Origin: JAICLK01 sp963810525
GTDB lineage: Bacteria > Patescibacteriota > Saccharimonadia > Saccharimonadales > UBA4665
NCBI GenBank assembly: GCA_963810525.1
Contig: CAWENB010000004.1
Coordinates: forward strand, 17,833 to 81,832
Direction of reading: 5' to 3'
Length of the DNA stretch: 64,000 nucleotides
Program-made: the position numbers and the translations under genes
The notes under the pieces: generated by a model
Told to the model about the DNA's origin: nothing
Databases searched by the model: none
Seen by the model: only the letters and a program-made list of their open reading frames with translations
Part shown: positions 8,685-17,225 of the stretch, piece after piece
Layout: each line of letters opens with the position of its first letter
Position numbering within the stretch: position 1 is the stretch's first letter

Positions 8685-9518
8685 GTGAACTTTTCCTATT
8701 TCTCCCGTAACGGTGAACTATTGCCTATCGAACAGGCGACCGTTCCGCTCGCAGATATCGCCTACGCCTACGGTTACGGTGTATACGAAACGATTCGCGT
8801 CAAACATGGCGTACCGTATTTTTTGCCCGACCACGCCGAACGGCTTTTGGCATCGGCGAGCATCATCGGCCTGGAGCATCCTTTTTCCGCCACTTTTGTC
8901 AGCGACAGTATCCGAGCGCTCATCCAAAAAACGGAAGTTGACACATGCAACCTTAAGGTAATGCTCATCGGCGGTACAACCGCGGTCGATGCCGCGCTCT
9001 ATGTGATGGGCTCCAGCCCGCTGTTTCCCGATCGCAAACTCTACCGGGACGGGGCAATTTGCACGATATACCGCTGTGAACGGGCATTTCCGAACGCCAA
9101 AACCCTGAACATGCTCCAGAGCTATCTGGCATATCGCGACGCTAAAGCTAACGGCGCCTACGATGCACTGCTCATAAATCGCGCTGACAATATTACCGAA
9201 GGCACACGGACAAACTTCTTTTGTCTGCAGGGGCGCACCATAATCTCTTCGCCCGAAGATCAAATTCTGTTCGGCATCACACGAAAGATTATGCTCAAGG
9301 TAGCCGGCGAGTCCGGTTTTCAGCTCGAGGAACGTGACATACCGCTCGCAAGTCTCAAAGATTATGCGGGGGCCTTCATCACTAGCACCAGCACCGGCAT
9401 CATGCCCGTGCGCTCGGTCGGTGACTTTACCTTTGGACAACAGCCGGCTGAAATCGCCGAATTGCGCAAGGTATTCAACCGGTTTATGGATTCGTGCGGC
9501 GGAGAACACGAGGCCTAA
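8685..9518 (+). CDS. Class IV PLP aminotransferase (branched-chain aminotransferase-like)
   Basis: 277 residues from a GTG with TGGAG nine bases upstream. Family features are AYGYGVYETIRV near residue 30, the likely PLP lysine in NAKTLNMLQSYLAYRDAK, the NITEGTRTNFF segment and FGITRK. This fold covers branched-chain aminotransferase, D-amino acid transaminase and aminodeoxychorismate lyase. The N-terminal Arg/Tyr pattern fits IlvE-like enzymes, but substrate choice cannot be decided here. It ends 11 bases before the convergent cupin gene. Confidence 0.75.
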   Translation: MNFSYFSRNGELLPIEQATVPLADIAYAYGYGVYETIRVKHGVPYFLPDHAERLLASASIIGLEHPFSATFVSDSIRALIQKTEVDTCNLKVMLIGGTTAVDAALYVMGSSPLFPDRKLYRDGAICTIYRCERAFPNAKTLNMLQSYLAYRDAKANGAYDALLINRADNITEGTRTNFFCLQGRTIISSPEDQILFGITRKIMLKVAGESGFQLEERDIPLASLKDYAGAFITSTSTGIMPVRSVGDFTFGQQPAEIAELRKVFNRFMDSCGGEHEA

Positions 9519-9529
9519 GCATCCTGCGA

Positions 9530-9874
9530 CTAGTCCGCAACTTTGTGCTGTTCGGGATAAAACGCCGGGCTACAGGGCATGAGCATTGTTAGGTGCTCGC
9601 CCTGCCAATAATAACGTTCTCCCGGATTGATGAACACGGCGTCCCCGGGGTGCAGGTCATACATTTCATTATCCACGCCCACCGTGCCATGGCCGCCCAG
9701 TATGTAGCCGACTTCCTTGCAGACTTCGTTTACCAGGTGGCCCGCTTCCGGGTAGCGGCCGTGAACCGTGACTACAGCTATATTTAGATCCCGGTCTTCA
9801 AAGTTGAACTCGAAACCCTCGCACGTATCGCTGTTCGAGAATTTAATCGTCTGAGATTTTGCAATTATTTTCAT
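9530..9874 (-). CDS. Small cupin-fold protein
   Basis: 114 residues from the ATG at 9874. Upstream in-frame starts are rejected because an extended -10 box ends six bases before this ATG. A single cupin barrel is visible: VHGRYPEAGHLVNEVCKEVGYILGG with the His/Glu metal-ligand pattern, then MYDLHPGDAVFINPGERYYWQG. Cupins of this size bind a metal and may be isomerases, dioxygenases or sensors; nothing nearby identifies the ligand. Confidence 0.75.
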   Translation of the reverse strand: MKIIAKSQTIKFSNSDTCEGFEFNFEDRDLNIAVVTVHGRYPEAGHLVNEVCKEVGYILGGHGTVGVDNEMYDLHPGDAVFINPGERYYWQGEHLTMLMPCSPAFYPEQHKVAD

Positions 9875-9880
9875 AGTATC

Positions 9881-9889
9881 ACTATACCA
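9881..9889 (-). promoter_or_regulatory. Extended -10 box, predicted leaderless promoter of the cupin gene
   Basis: TGG-TATAGT on the minus strand, then GATACT and the ATG. The six-base gap implies transcription starting at or next to the A of ATG. Confidence 0.55.
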
Positions 9890-9902
9890 GCGAGACTTGC
9901 GC

Positions 9903-11168
9903 TCATGGCCCTGAGGTGCTGAAGCTCTTAATATCCTTTTGGACGACGCATCCGGTAGCAGCGCCGTAACAGTCACCAGCCGCGTCGGTGATAATTGAGG
10001 TAAACGAACATTGTGACACGTACCACGCCCAGGCGGTGTAGCCCACATTGTGGCTATGGAAATAATTGAGCAGCGCCTGGTCAAATCCCTGCCCGTCACA
10101 CACCTGGTCACCGAACTCGGTCGCCACTACCGGAACCGTAGCCGCAGTAGTGCCGAATTGGTAATCCCAACCCGACGTACTCCAGCTGGAGCTTTGTCGA
10201 TAAATATGAATTACGTAAGCAACATTACCGCCCGAAAGTTTCGGCACACCGTTTAGTACCGAAGAGAATGTCAATCCGCCGGCCAATACGATGTTGTTAG
10301 CGCCGGTCGCGCGGACAGTGTTCACGAGCTTTTGCATGCCGGGGGTGCTCCAAGTCGCCTGCGCCCCGCCGACGAGTGCGTTGCACGTTACGCTGCCGCC
10401 GTTCTGCCAGGTGCTCCACTGGACGGACTGGCTGCTACCCGGTGGGTACGGCTCGTTGTATAACTCAAACCAGACATTGGGGTCGCTTTTATACAAGGCG
10501 GCAACCTGTTGCCAAAACGTCACCGAATTTTGGTCGGGCATGCACTACTGACCGCTGGTCGTACTGTTACTGCCCTGGTCGGACCAATGCAGGTCAAGTA
10601 TAACGATGAGCCCGGCAGCCCTGGCATCCTGAACCGCTGTCTTGACGGTATTTTGATAGCCGCTGCAGTAATCTTTCGTGCCCGGCAGCCATCGATCCTC
10701 GCTGAGCGCTATCCGCACCGCGTCAGCGTTCCAGGTTTTACGCATCGTCGTGAAGTCGCTGGCCGGAATGCCGCTGTCGACGCCGTTCACATTGGTACCC
10801 GTACAGCTCCATTCGAGTGACGGACGATCCACCCCATGCAGGAGTACCTGCTGTCCGCTCGAATTCTCAATTTTATTACCGACAACCGTAAACGCTACTG
10901 ATGCACTGACTGACGAACCGAACTTCACCGCCTTGCCCTCGGAGGCTGTCGCGTCAGTGAATATCGACGCCGCTCCGCCTAGCGCGCCGCTCTCGGCTTC
11001 CCGAGCTGACACGAAGGCTGCGGCATGAGTACCACCCAGTAAACGAACTCCCATGCCGGCCACCAATATAAACGCAACCGCTAAAGGGGCGGCGCGACGG
11101 GAGGTGTACTGCCCGATACGCGAATACCAGCGACCCGACAATGAAGTAAAACGATATCTGTTAAGCAT
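9903..11168 (-). pseudogene. Secreted glycoside hydrolase family 5 (cellulase-like), interrupted by one in-frame amber codon
   Basis: The two halves lie in the same frame: 11168-10548 and 10544-9903, separated only by TAG at 10545-10547. The N-terminus has a membrane/signal segment (APLAVAFILVAGMGVRLL), then an EAESG..DATASEG..VKFG mini-domain. The GH5 barrel shows RIALSEDRWLP, VILDLHWSD, FELYNEPY (acid/base Glu) and VVATEFGD (nucleophile Glu). The expected residue at the stop is Gln (CAG to TAG). Everything else is intact, so this may be a recent nonsense mutation, a strain variant or a base-call error. The start follows TGT-TATATT by 20 bases. Confidence 0.8.
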
Positions 11169-11311
11169 TAACGCTTGCTTTCTCTTTGAATATAACACAG
11201 CTCCATTCTGCGCTACAATTTACATTGTTATCGCCGAGCATCGTCGTCCGGCGGGTATATAACGTAACGGCCCCGCATTCACGAAGCCGTTTTAGATTTT
11301 TCAAAATCTGC

Positions 11312-12316
11312 TTATGGCTGGGGAACGTGCCAGACTTGTTGACTTACAACGTTACAAGGTGAAACCTGTAATTGCGTTCCGTTTGGCCCCGCACTCGGAT
11401 CGGCCAGACAGAATCCGCTGCCGGTTCCCTGGGTGCCAAGGTCGTGCAGTAATCCGTTGGACGTGCTATACCAGTACTGTGTCGGTGAGGTGCCGCAAGT
11501 AGTGAGTACGATCTTGTCGCCATTGGCCGTGCCTCCGTTCTGAACCGTCATGCACATATTATAGATGAAGATTTTATGGATGCTGGCATTCCCGGTGCTG
11601 TTCGCGATTGACCATTTCTCGGCGGGATCACTGCTGCTACAATTCCAGATGGTAACCTTGTTGCCCGAGGAACTAGAGTTCTGATAATCATCCAGACATC
11701 TGCCACTTAGGCCCGAGGTAACCTCGCCGACGGCGTTTGACGGCAAGACGCCGCCGCCAGTGCTAACGCCATTGCTCGGCGTGGTATAGTACCACGCTTC
11801 ATCCGGACTACCTGTGCAACTACCCATTTGCAGCCGGCTAGAGAACCCAGTAGTCAGGCCGCCCATATCAGTAATGCAGGCATGATTGTAGTAGTTAACG
11901 AGCTCGCGACTGTTCGTATTCCAGTAGAACACCTGTGCTTTATCGGCCTGATTACAGGAATACGTTTGAAGATACGCATTGGCGCTATCACCGATTGCAT
12001 CCACACAGGGGCCACGATTCGACTTAATAATAAACCTGGTAGTGCCGCTAATATATTGTTCCGTCCACTGCGCTGCCTGATCCGTCGTACTGCACTTGTA
12101 CATAATTATCGGGGCTTTGGAAGCAGTGCTGGCCTGGTAGTCGTCCATACAAAAATTTCTATTCAGACCTACCTGCAATTGGTAGCCCGTGGCCGCCTGA
12201 CCCGTAAGCAAAAAATAGCCGCCGGCAATTGCAAACAGGCCCACAAACGCGACGAGCGGAATCACGTGATGCAAAACACCACGCTGATTGATGCTTTGGA
12301 AATTGGATAGCTTCAT
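11312..12316 (-). CDS. Secreted or membrane-anchored ricin-type beta-trefoil lectin
   Basis: 334 residues. A hydrophobic segment near 18-40 (VIPLVAFVGLFAIAGGYFLLTG) ending in GQAATG acts as signal or anchor. Two ricin B-type modules follow (about 45-180 and 200-334), each with repeated C-D-Y/W patterns (FCMDDYQ, CVDAIGD, CITDMGG; RCLDDYQ, MCMTVQNG, FCLADPS) and Q/E-x-W ends (AAQWTEQ, AEKWSI, QQVWHV). No catalytic domain is attached, so it is a carbohydrate-binding surface protein, next to the secreted GH5. A conserved Gly/Ser-rich linker joins the modules. Confidence 0.8.
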   Translation of the reverse strand: MKLSNFQSINQRGVLHHVIPLVAFVGLFAIAGGYFLLTGQAATGYQLQVGLNRNFCMDDYQASTASKAPIIMYKCSTTDQAAQWTEQYISGTTRFIIKSNRGPCVDAIGDSANAYLQTYSCNQADKAQVFYWNTNSRELVNYYNHACITDMGGLTTGFSSRLQMGSCTGSPDEAWYYTTPSNGVSTGGGVLPSNAVGEVTSGLSGRCLDDYQNSSSSGNKVTIWNCSSSDPAEKWSIANSTGNASIHKIFIYNMCMTVQNGGTANGDKIVLTTCGTSPTQYWYSTSNGLLHDLGTQGTGSGFCLADPSAGPNGTQLQVSPCNVVSQQVWHVPQP

Positions 12317-12629
12317 ACGCTCGTTGTTGTTAATTTTTATTTTTATAGTTACGCTTAAGGATATCCTGTAAAAAACAATTTTGTCAACAAATTTTACCTG
12401 CAGTCTTCATCGATCACCAAGCTTTGGACTAGATGAATCCTTCATAAATAAGGATGATAACGCCAAACACGTCAGTCAGCATGGCCAGGTCTCCAGCGCT
12501 GCTTCTCGGAGAATCGCGGTGATTATAAAGCCGAGAAAAGCTCTTTGCATGATACCTCCGCAACATAATCACAAACTCCGTCAGTGTGCCACAAATGAAT
12601 TAGTATAAGTAACCTAGTACTCGCTAACG
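12317..12629. other. Intergenic region
   Basis: 313 bases between the lectin gene and the end of the PRPP synthetase-like gene. It holds the lectin promoter at one end and a short palindrome (CTAACGTTAG, about 12624) next to the other gene's stop. A plus-strand frame of 75 codons is present but has neither ribosome site nor protein-like composition. Nothing else is seen. Confidence 0.5.
12358..12387 (-). promoter_or_regulatory. Sigma70-type promoter of the lectin gene
   Basis: Minus strand TTGACA (12382-12387), an 18-base spacer and TATCCT (12358-12363), about 41 bases before the ATG. The -35 is perfect, the -10 matches four of six. Confidence 0.4.
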
Positions 12630-13558
12630 TTAGGCGATAGCGTACTCATATTGCAGCTCTTTTCTGGCTATTCGATGGACGACGAGCGGCAGCAGCGGGG
12701 CAAGCGAAATAACCTGGACGTTCGGCCGTTTCCGCATTGCTTCCGGGCAACTATCTGTAACGTAAAGCGTCTTAACGCCAAGCCGGAATATCCGGCCCCA
12801 ATCGTTACCCGTGAACAAACCGTGCGTCGCGATAGCCGTGATTTCCTTGACGCCGTGTTTCTGCAGTTCTTTGCAAGCCGATACCAAGGTGCTGCCGGTA
12901 TCAACGATGTCGTCCACTAAAATGATTTTTCTGCCAACCCCACCGACCACCTCTTCATGCAAAACACCGTCAGCACGCTTTTTACCAAATAAGTTATCGG
13001 ACGTGCATCGCCGAGCCGAGCCGCAAGCAATTGTGTCCTGGCTATCGCTCCGGTGTCAGGCGCGACAATCGGGGCGTCTTGTAATTGTAATTGCAAGCTA
13101 CGGATTATTGGCGCAAACATCGAGGCGGAAGACAGTGAAACAAATGGCAGGCCGATAAGCTCTCGGTCGAGGTTGCTATGCGCATCGATCGTAATGACCT
13201 CGTCTACACCCGCCGCTTTCAGTAGCGTTCCTTGCAGGGCGATGCCGCCGCTTTCACCGTCGGCGAATTTATCTTGACGCCCATAACCGAGATACGGCAG
13301 AAATGCCCGAATATGCCGCGCTCCGCCGCGCTCGAGCGCGTCAGCAAGCGTCAATAAACGAAGTAGTTGCTCGTCAGGCGGCGAAATCGAACCGATTATC
13401 AAGCAGAGCTTGCCTTTTACCGACTCCCTAAGCTTGGCGTGCATTTCGCCATTAGAAAATCGCTCAATTGAAGCTTCGCCTGCTTGCATATCAGGATGCA
13501 CGCTCAGTAGCAAGGGAATGAATTTTTGGTAATAATCTAATGAAGCATAAACAATCAT
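12630..13558 (-). CDS. Ribose-phosphate pyrophosphokinase-like protein, frameshifted
   Basis: About 309 residues when the frame is restored, the usual PRPP synthetase length. The first part carries ERFSNGEMHAKL, FLPYLGYGRQDK, GVDEVITIDAHSNLDREL; the second carries the PRPP-binding VDDIVDTGSTL. The frame changes near 12975-12985: TYLVKSVL in one frame corresponds to TYFGKKRADGVLHEEV if one T is added to a T3 run. The ATG overlaps the stop of the baeRF-like gene (ATGA). With a phosphoribosyltransferase in the same operon it probably supplies PRPP for a stress-related salvage or modification. A homopolymer sequencing error is a likely cause of the break. Confidence 0.78.
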
Positions 13559-14400
13559 GATGGCCCTCCATTGCTCACGAGCACCCACGCTCTGTTGTGT
13601 ATGGTTTGTATGCTAGCGTGTTCCACGTTACCGGCAATGCCTCTTTCCTGTAAATCCGGATAAGTATTAATACGCCGATAAATCGGCAGCAGATATTCCG
13701 TTCCGGCGAGTACCAGCGGTGCTCGAAATCTCATCAGGAACGGATGCAGGCGGTGATCAATTCGCCGGAAGAATTCAGCGAGCATAGTCTTATCAGTTTG
13801 ACTCACGTTATACTGGCCGTGAAAGGCTTCGGCGCCCTTGCCTGCTCGCGCTGGAGCTATAGCGTGCTTTTGTTCCCACTTCGGGTATTCATCGATGTGT
13901 AGTGTTTCTTCCATGCTCACGGGAAAAGCCTTAAGATGAACAGGTTTCAACCAGTACTTTCCGCCTTTGAACAGACGGACATTGTGGTGGCTGAGCGCTA
14001 ATACGTAAAATGCCCGATCGTTTCTCATAGCTTCTTCAAGCGCATCCAAGTTAAATCCTCTGCTAACCGTTAGCTGATAAGGCACTGTTTGGTTAGGCAC
14101 ATGGTAATAGCGAAACAATTTCGGGTGCATGAATAGCGCGAGGCTTTCGTGGTGTATTGGCCAAAATTCCTGGCTTTCAAGCAGTTGGCGAGCGGGTCTG
14201 AGTGTTTTTTTTGTGTGCCGAATACCAGCCCCCGCATCCAGCAGAGCGATTTCAGCTTGCTGCAACAGATTCTTGAGCTCGATTCTGTTCGGGTTGGTGG
14301 CGGCATTCGGGTCGATGAACGGAGCATACATGCTAAGACAGAAGGCTTTGTCAAAAGCCTTCAACATATCTAGCTCCTCTTTAGACGGAAATTCGATCAT
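13555..14400 (-). CDS. Bacterial archaeo-eukaryotic release factor-like (baeRF family) protein, short
   Basis: 281 residues with AGGAGG before the ATG. ALFMHPKLFRYYHVP, FYVLALSHHNVRLFKGG, EAFHGQY, AEFFRRIDHRLHPFL and LVLAGTEYLLPIYRRINTYPDL match the baeRF group (eRF1-like fold, suggested roles in ribosome rescue). Related proteins as I know them are longer, about 360-380 residues, and end with a further domain. This one stops at RAWVLVSNGGPS, four bases into the PRPP synthetase gene, so the C-terminal domain is missing. Function in this organism is inferred from family and operon only. Confidence 0.68.
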   Translation of the reverse strand: MIEFPSKEELDMLKAFDKAFCLSMYAPFIDPNAATNPNRIELKNLLQQAEIALLDAGAGIRHTKKTLRPARQLLESQEFWPIHHESLALFMHPKLFRYYHVPNQTVPYQLTVSRGFNLDALEEAMRNDRAFYVLALSHHNVRLFKGGKYWLKPVHLKAFPVSMEETLHIDEYPKWEQKHAIAPARAGKGAEAFHGQYNVSQTDKTMLAEFFRRIDHRLHPFLMRFRAPLVLAGTEYLLPIYRRINTYPDLQERGIAGNVEHASIQTIHNRAWVLVSNGGPS

Positions 14401-14408
14401 ATGACCTC

Positions 14409-14678
14409 CTAATCTTGCGGGCTGCGCAGTTGCTCAGCCGGCATTTCGCGTTCACTCCGGATCAGCGATTCAAGGGCCTCACAGCGCTTAATGAAGTCGC
14501 TGCGGCTACGGAATACTTCGTCATGCGGGAACAATTCAAGGAATGTTATGGTATTGTTGTCAAAACCGTACCGGTCGGCGCCGATCACCATTCGGTAGCC
14601 TTTCATCGGGAACGGCCCATCCCATTCTGCCAGCTTCTTAAGCTGCCGGATGGCCGGCAGTGGCTTGTCGTATGTCAT
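14409..14678 (-). CDS. Small conserved-looking hypothetical protein
   Basis: 89 residues, no family recognised. It starts at ATG 14678 behind AAAGGAGAG, inside the last 41 bases of the phosphoribosyltransferase gene in a different frame, and ends eight bases before the baeRF-like start. Composition is soluble and mixed (PFPMKGYRMVIGADRYGFDN, then an acidic helix). The strong ribosome site and tight operon spacing support it being real. Confidence 0.55.
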   Translation of the reverse strand: MTYDKPLPAIRQLKKLAEWDGPFPMKGYRMVIGADRYGFDNNTITFLELFPHDEVFRSRSDFIKRCEALESLIRSEREMPAEQLRSPQD

Positions 14679-15306
14679 GGCTAGCTCTCCTTTCCAGTAA
14701 TTCTTTTACCGTGTCGTCAGTAACTTCTGGAAACCACAGATAGTGCGTGCCTACGGCACCTCGGAAACCGGTATCCAAGACAACTACTTCATCGACCTGT
14801 TTTTCCAGCTTATCGACGGCCTCATGCGGCGCGACCGGCACTGCAACTACGATCTTCTTGGGGCGACGCCCGCGTACGGCCAGCACCGCCGCCTGCATGG
14901 TCAGACCAGTCGCGATACCGTCATCGACTATGATTACCGTATTTCCTTTTATCTCGGGCGGCGTATAGGTTTCGCCGAAATATAGCTTACGGCGATGGGC
15001 CATCAGCTGACGGGCACAATCCTCTGCGGCTGCGATCCATGCCTCACCGATGGTCGCGGATTCAGCTAGGTTGTAGACCGGTCTCCTGTCTTCCGCGATT
15101 GCGCCGATCGCGTATTCGGCATGGAGCGGATGACCGATTTTCCGGACCATAATTAAGCCAAGCGGCGCACCCAGCTCTTCGGCAACTTCATTGCCTACTG
15201 CCACACCGCCTCGTGGCAGGGCCAATACGATCGTGTCTTCATCCGCATACTGCCGCAGCGCCTTCGCCAGTTTCCGGCCTGCTGTCATACGATTGGTAAA
15301 TAGCAT
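14638..15306 (-). CDS. Phosphoribosyltransferase (type I PRT fold)
   Basis: 222 residues from ATG 15306, chosen because AAAGGAGG lies just upstream; the longer frame to 15375 would read through a palindrome. Features are ALPRGGVAVGNEVAEELGAPL, VRKIGHPLHAEYAIGAI and the PRPP loop VIIVDDGIATGLTMQAAV. This family of predicted PRTases often lies beside stress genes and its substrate is not established. It is flanked by hsp20 upstream and by the baeRF-like and PRPP synthetase-like genes downstream. Confidence 0.82.
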   Translation of the reverse strand: MLFTNRMTAGRKLAKALRQYADEDTIVLALPRGGVAVGNEVAEELGAPLGLIMVRKIGHPLHAEYAIGAIAEDRRPVYNLAESATIGEAWIAAAEDCARQLMAHRRKLYFGETYTPPEIKGNTVIIVDDGIATGLTMQAAVLAVRGRRPKKIVVAVPVAPHEAVDKLEKQVDEVVVLDTGFRGAVGTHYLWFPEVTDDTVKELLERRASHDIRQATAGHPAA

Positions 15307-15320
15307 CGAAACCTCCTTTC

Positions 15321-15369
15321 TTAAGCGAGGCCAATGTGCAATCTTCGAGAGCCGTTCGGCCTCGCTTAA
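15321..15369. repeat. Perfect 12-bp inverted repeat in the leader of the phosphoribosyltransferase gene
   Basis: TTAAGCGAGGCC (15321-15332) and GGCCTCGCTTAA (15358-15369) with a 25-base loop, between the hsp20 stop and the PRT ribosome site. Read on the minus strand it has no T-run and ends just before the Shine-Dalgarno. It may be an RNA thermometer-like or processing hairpin, or an operator. Confidence 0.6.
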
Positions 15370-15383
15370 ATCCATTACTTTAT

Positions 15384-15734
15384 CTATGTTGCCTCAAAAT
15401 CTTTTCGTTTCTCCATCGGTATGGTGATTAATAATTTGCCGTTCGCGAACGCAACCTCGGCTTTGCCAACTCGGGCGCCTTCCGGAAGACTGATTTGCCG
15501 ATGATAGCTATGGCTGCTTTCGTGCAACAGATCTTCACGCACGGCGGTACTAATTTCACTCTCCTCATGTTCAGCGCTTATGTCTAGTCGCCCATCTCTG
15601 GCATTCAGTTGTATCTCTTCTTTTTTCATACCCGGCATGCTAACTTCGACTACCAGATTGCTATTTTCGGTATATATGTCTACTGATGACAGATCCTGGG
15701 AGTCTGTCGGGAGCATCCAACCCCAACCCCCCAT
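15384..15734 (-). CDS. Small heat shock protein Hsp20
   Basis: 116 residues with an alpha-crystallin domain: VDIYTENSNLVVEVSMPGMKKEEI, DGRLDISAEHEE, YHRQISLPEGA and AEVAFANGKLLITIP, with a short N-arm and almost no C-tail (no clear I-x-I after the domain beyond LITIP). ATP-independent holdase for unfolding proteins. AGGA precedes the ATG at 15734. It heads the stress-type operon, and an imperfect palindrome overlaps its promoter region. Confidence 0.88.
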   Translation of the reverse strand: MGGWGWMLPTDSQDLSSVDIYTENSNLVVEVSMPGMKKEEIQLNARDGRLDISAEHEESEISTAVREDLLHESSHSYHRQISLPEGARVGKAEVAFANGKLLITIPMEKRKDFEAT

Positions 15735-15778
15735 GACATCCTGTCTTCGTCCCTATGAGAGCGATTGAGCACTCTCCA

Positions 15779-15809
15779 GGGAATATATTGTATGAATTGC
15801 ATATATCCC
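15779..15809 (-). promoter_or_regulatory. Palindrome over the likely hsp20 promoter
   Basis: GGGAATATAT and ATATATCCC form arms (one-base bulge) around a core that on the minus strand includes CATACAATATATT, a plausible -10. It is neither CIRCE nor HAIR. A repressor site is inferred. Confidence 0.4.
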
Positions 15810-15975
15810 TCCCTTCGCTAACGTAGCGGCATATATAAATATGGACTCGACATCAAACAGCGTCTATGTCCCTGGTCACAAGACGCCTGAGAAATAGCCA
15901 AGAACACAAGGAGTGATTCTAAGCATAGTAACGTACAGTGTACAGGGGCATACTGCCTTCGAGGAGGATACAGAC

Positions 15976-16218
15976 ATGCAGACCGATTATATCGGACCCA
16001 ACAAAGAAGAAAAACGTGAGAAACTTGCCGAAGATTACGAGACCCCATTCTCGCCGCCTTTAGATATGCCGGATGCGGTACCAGTTGACTATCCAACCAA
16101 AGACACGGATATGGACTCGACCGAATGGTACCAGAGCGGTGGTGGTGCCGCTTCGAATACGCAATTCCCGAAGCGAGTGCTACGGAGCAAACCTCCAATC
16201 GGCTTCGTAGTTCACTGA
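15976..16218 (+). CDS. Small hypothetical protein
   Basis: 80 residues from ATG 15976 with GAGGAGG eight bases upstream. The sequence is polar and Pro/Asp-rich (EDYETPFSPPLDMPDAVPVD), with no membrane span or known motif; it is probably largely disordered. A perfect odd palindrome GTACA-G-TGTAC (15933-15943) lies 33 bases before the start and may be an operator. It is divergent from hsp20. Confidence 0.55.
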   Translation: MQTDYIGPNKEEKREKLAEDYETPFSPPLDMPDAVPVDYPTKDTDMDSTEWYQSGGGAASNTQFPKRVLRSKPPIGFVVH

Positions 16219-16324
16219 GCATATTAAAGCGACGCGGTCGTTTTCAATCGTAGCCCTTACCGGCCGACGTCAAACAAATTTAGTAAAATAGCCGTGAAGA
16301 TGGTGAGCCGTAACGGAATCGACC

Positions 16325-17109
16325 TCATGCGGACGGAGTAACTGCGAGATCCCAATAGCGCTCGAATACCGCACGCATGGTCTGCGCATATGGGTGGTTG
16401 ATTATCTCGATGCCCGTTTTTTGTCCATCGCGCCAGCAATAGGTGCTCACAGTATCGTTATAGATGATGATCTGGTGTTGAAGCGGAAGGACTGATTCGT
16501 CAATTTGACGAACGGTGATCTCATTTGTAAAAGCTCTGTTTTCAGTCGGAACGATCGGTTTATTCGCAATCTCCCGTATTTTATAACCCTTTTCCACTGT
16601 CATAGCCCGTTGCTTCTCAGCCCAACTCCGGCTACCAACAAGGTCTTCGAGCGTGCCATCTCCAAATGCCAGCAATTCGCCTTGCGTTTTAAGCTCGTTC
16701 CAGAGCATTTGCTTGAACCCGGTTACTCCATCATAAGTTCGGAGTGAAAAGGTAAGGGGTGGACGACCCTGTGTTGCGAGTTCGTTTAGGAGGGGTTGTA
16801 CGTGCTCGTACGCTTTTAGTTGTTCCTGTAGCTTTTCCGCTTCCGCGACGAGCGCAAGTTCGAGGGTCTCACGACTGTTTGCAGCAATAGCTGTACCATC
16901 GTCGTCCGTTTTTTTCACGACTACGCCTTTCGCTTGCAGCGTTTCTGCTATCCGATAGATCCTGGTCCGACTAATGCCGGTAACGCGTGCGAGCTGTAGG
17001 TGGGTCTGCGGCCCGCGGCGCGTCAGATTCATAGTAGACAAGCGCCTCCGCACTCAGTGAAGTCCATTTTTACCAGGGCGCTGAGGATATCGTTTTTGAT
17101 GTCCGCCAT
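16325..17109 (-). pseudogene. TrmB-like transcriptional regulator with a disrupted N-terminus
   Basis: The main frame (from about 17040 down) encodes THLQLARVTGISRTRIYRIAETLQAKGVV, a winged HTH of TrmB type, then a long helical linker and a ligand-binding-like C-terminal half (TFSLRTYDGVTGFKQML, IIIYNDTVSTYCW). The natural start appears to be ATG 17109 (MADIKNDILSALVKMDFTE), in another frame. A middle frame supplies EALVYYES. Two one-base shifts near 17055 and 17040 join them into the usual FTE-EALVYYE...GPQTH order. Decay or sequencing error are both possible. A palindrome covers the start codon. Confidence 0.6.
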
Positions 17110-17117
17110 GTCGGACA
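17100..17117. promoter_or_regulatory. Candidate autoregulatory operator
   Basis: TGTCCG and CGGACA form perfect arms around CCATGT, covering the ATG of the TrmB-like gene. The position would let a regulator block its own expression. Inference from symmetry alone. Confidence 0.3.
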
Positions 17118-17225
17118 ATTTAACATGAGGTGATGAATCTGGCAATATACAGACAAATTCTAAGCAAAGAGTCAGCGTAGTAACCACTTACGAGTCTGAA
17201 TGAGAGCGGAAATTTAGAGCAGCTC

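Noticed and set aside
10545..10547. Amber codon recoded as sense
   Set aside because: TAG is the natural stop of pgk, murD2, the sortase and others in the window.
12381..12608. 75-codon plus-strand frame
   Set aside because: It starts within the lectin promoter, has no ribosome site and no protein-like pattern.
15779..15809. CIRCE or HAIR element at hsp20
   Set aside because: The arms do not match TTAGCACTC/GAGTGCTAA or CTTGAGT/ACTCAAG.
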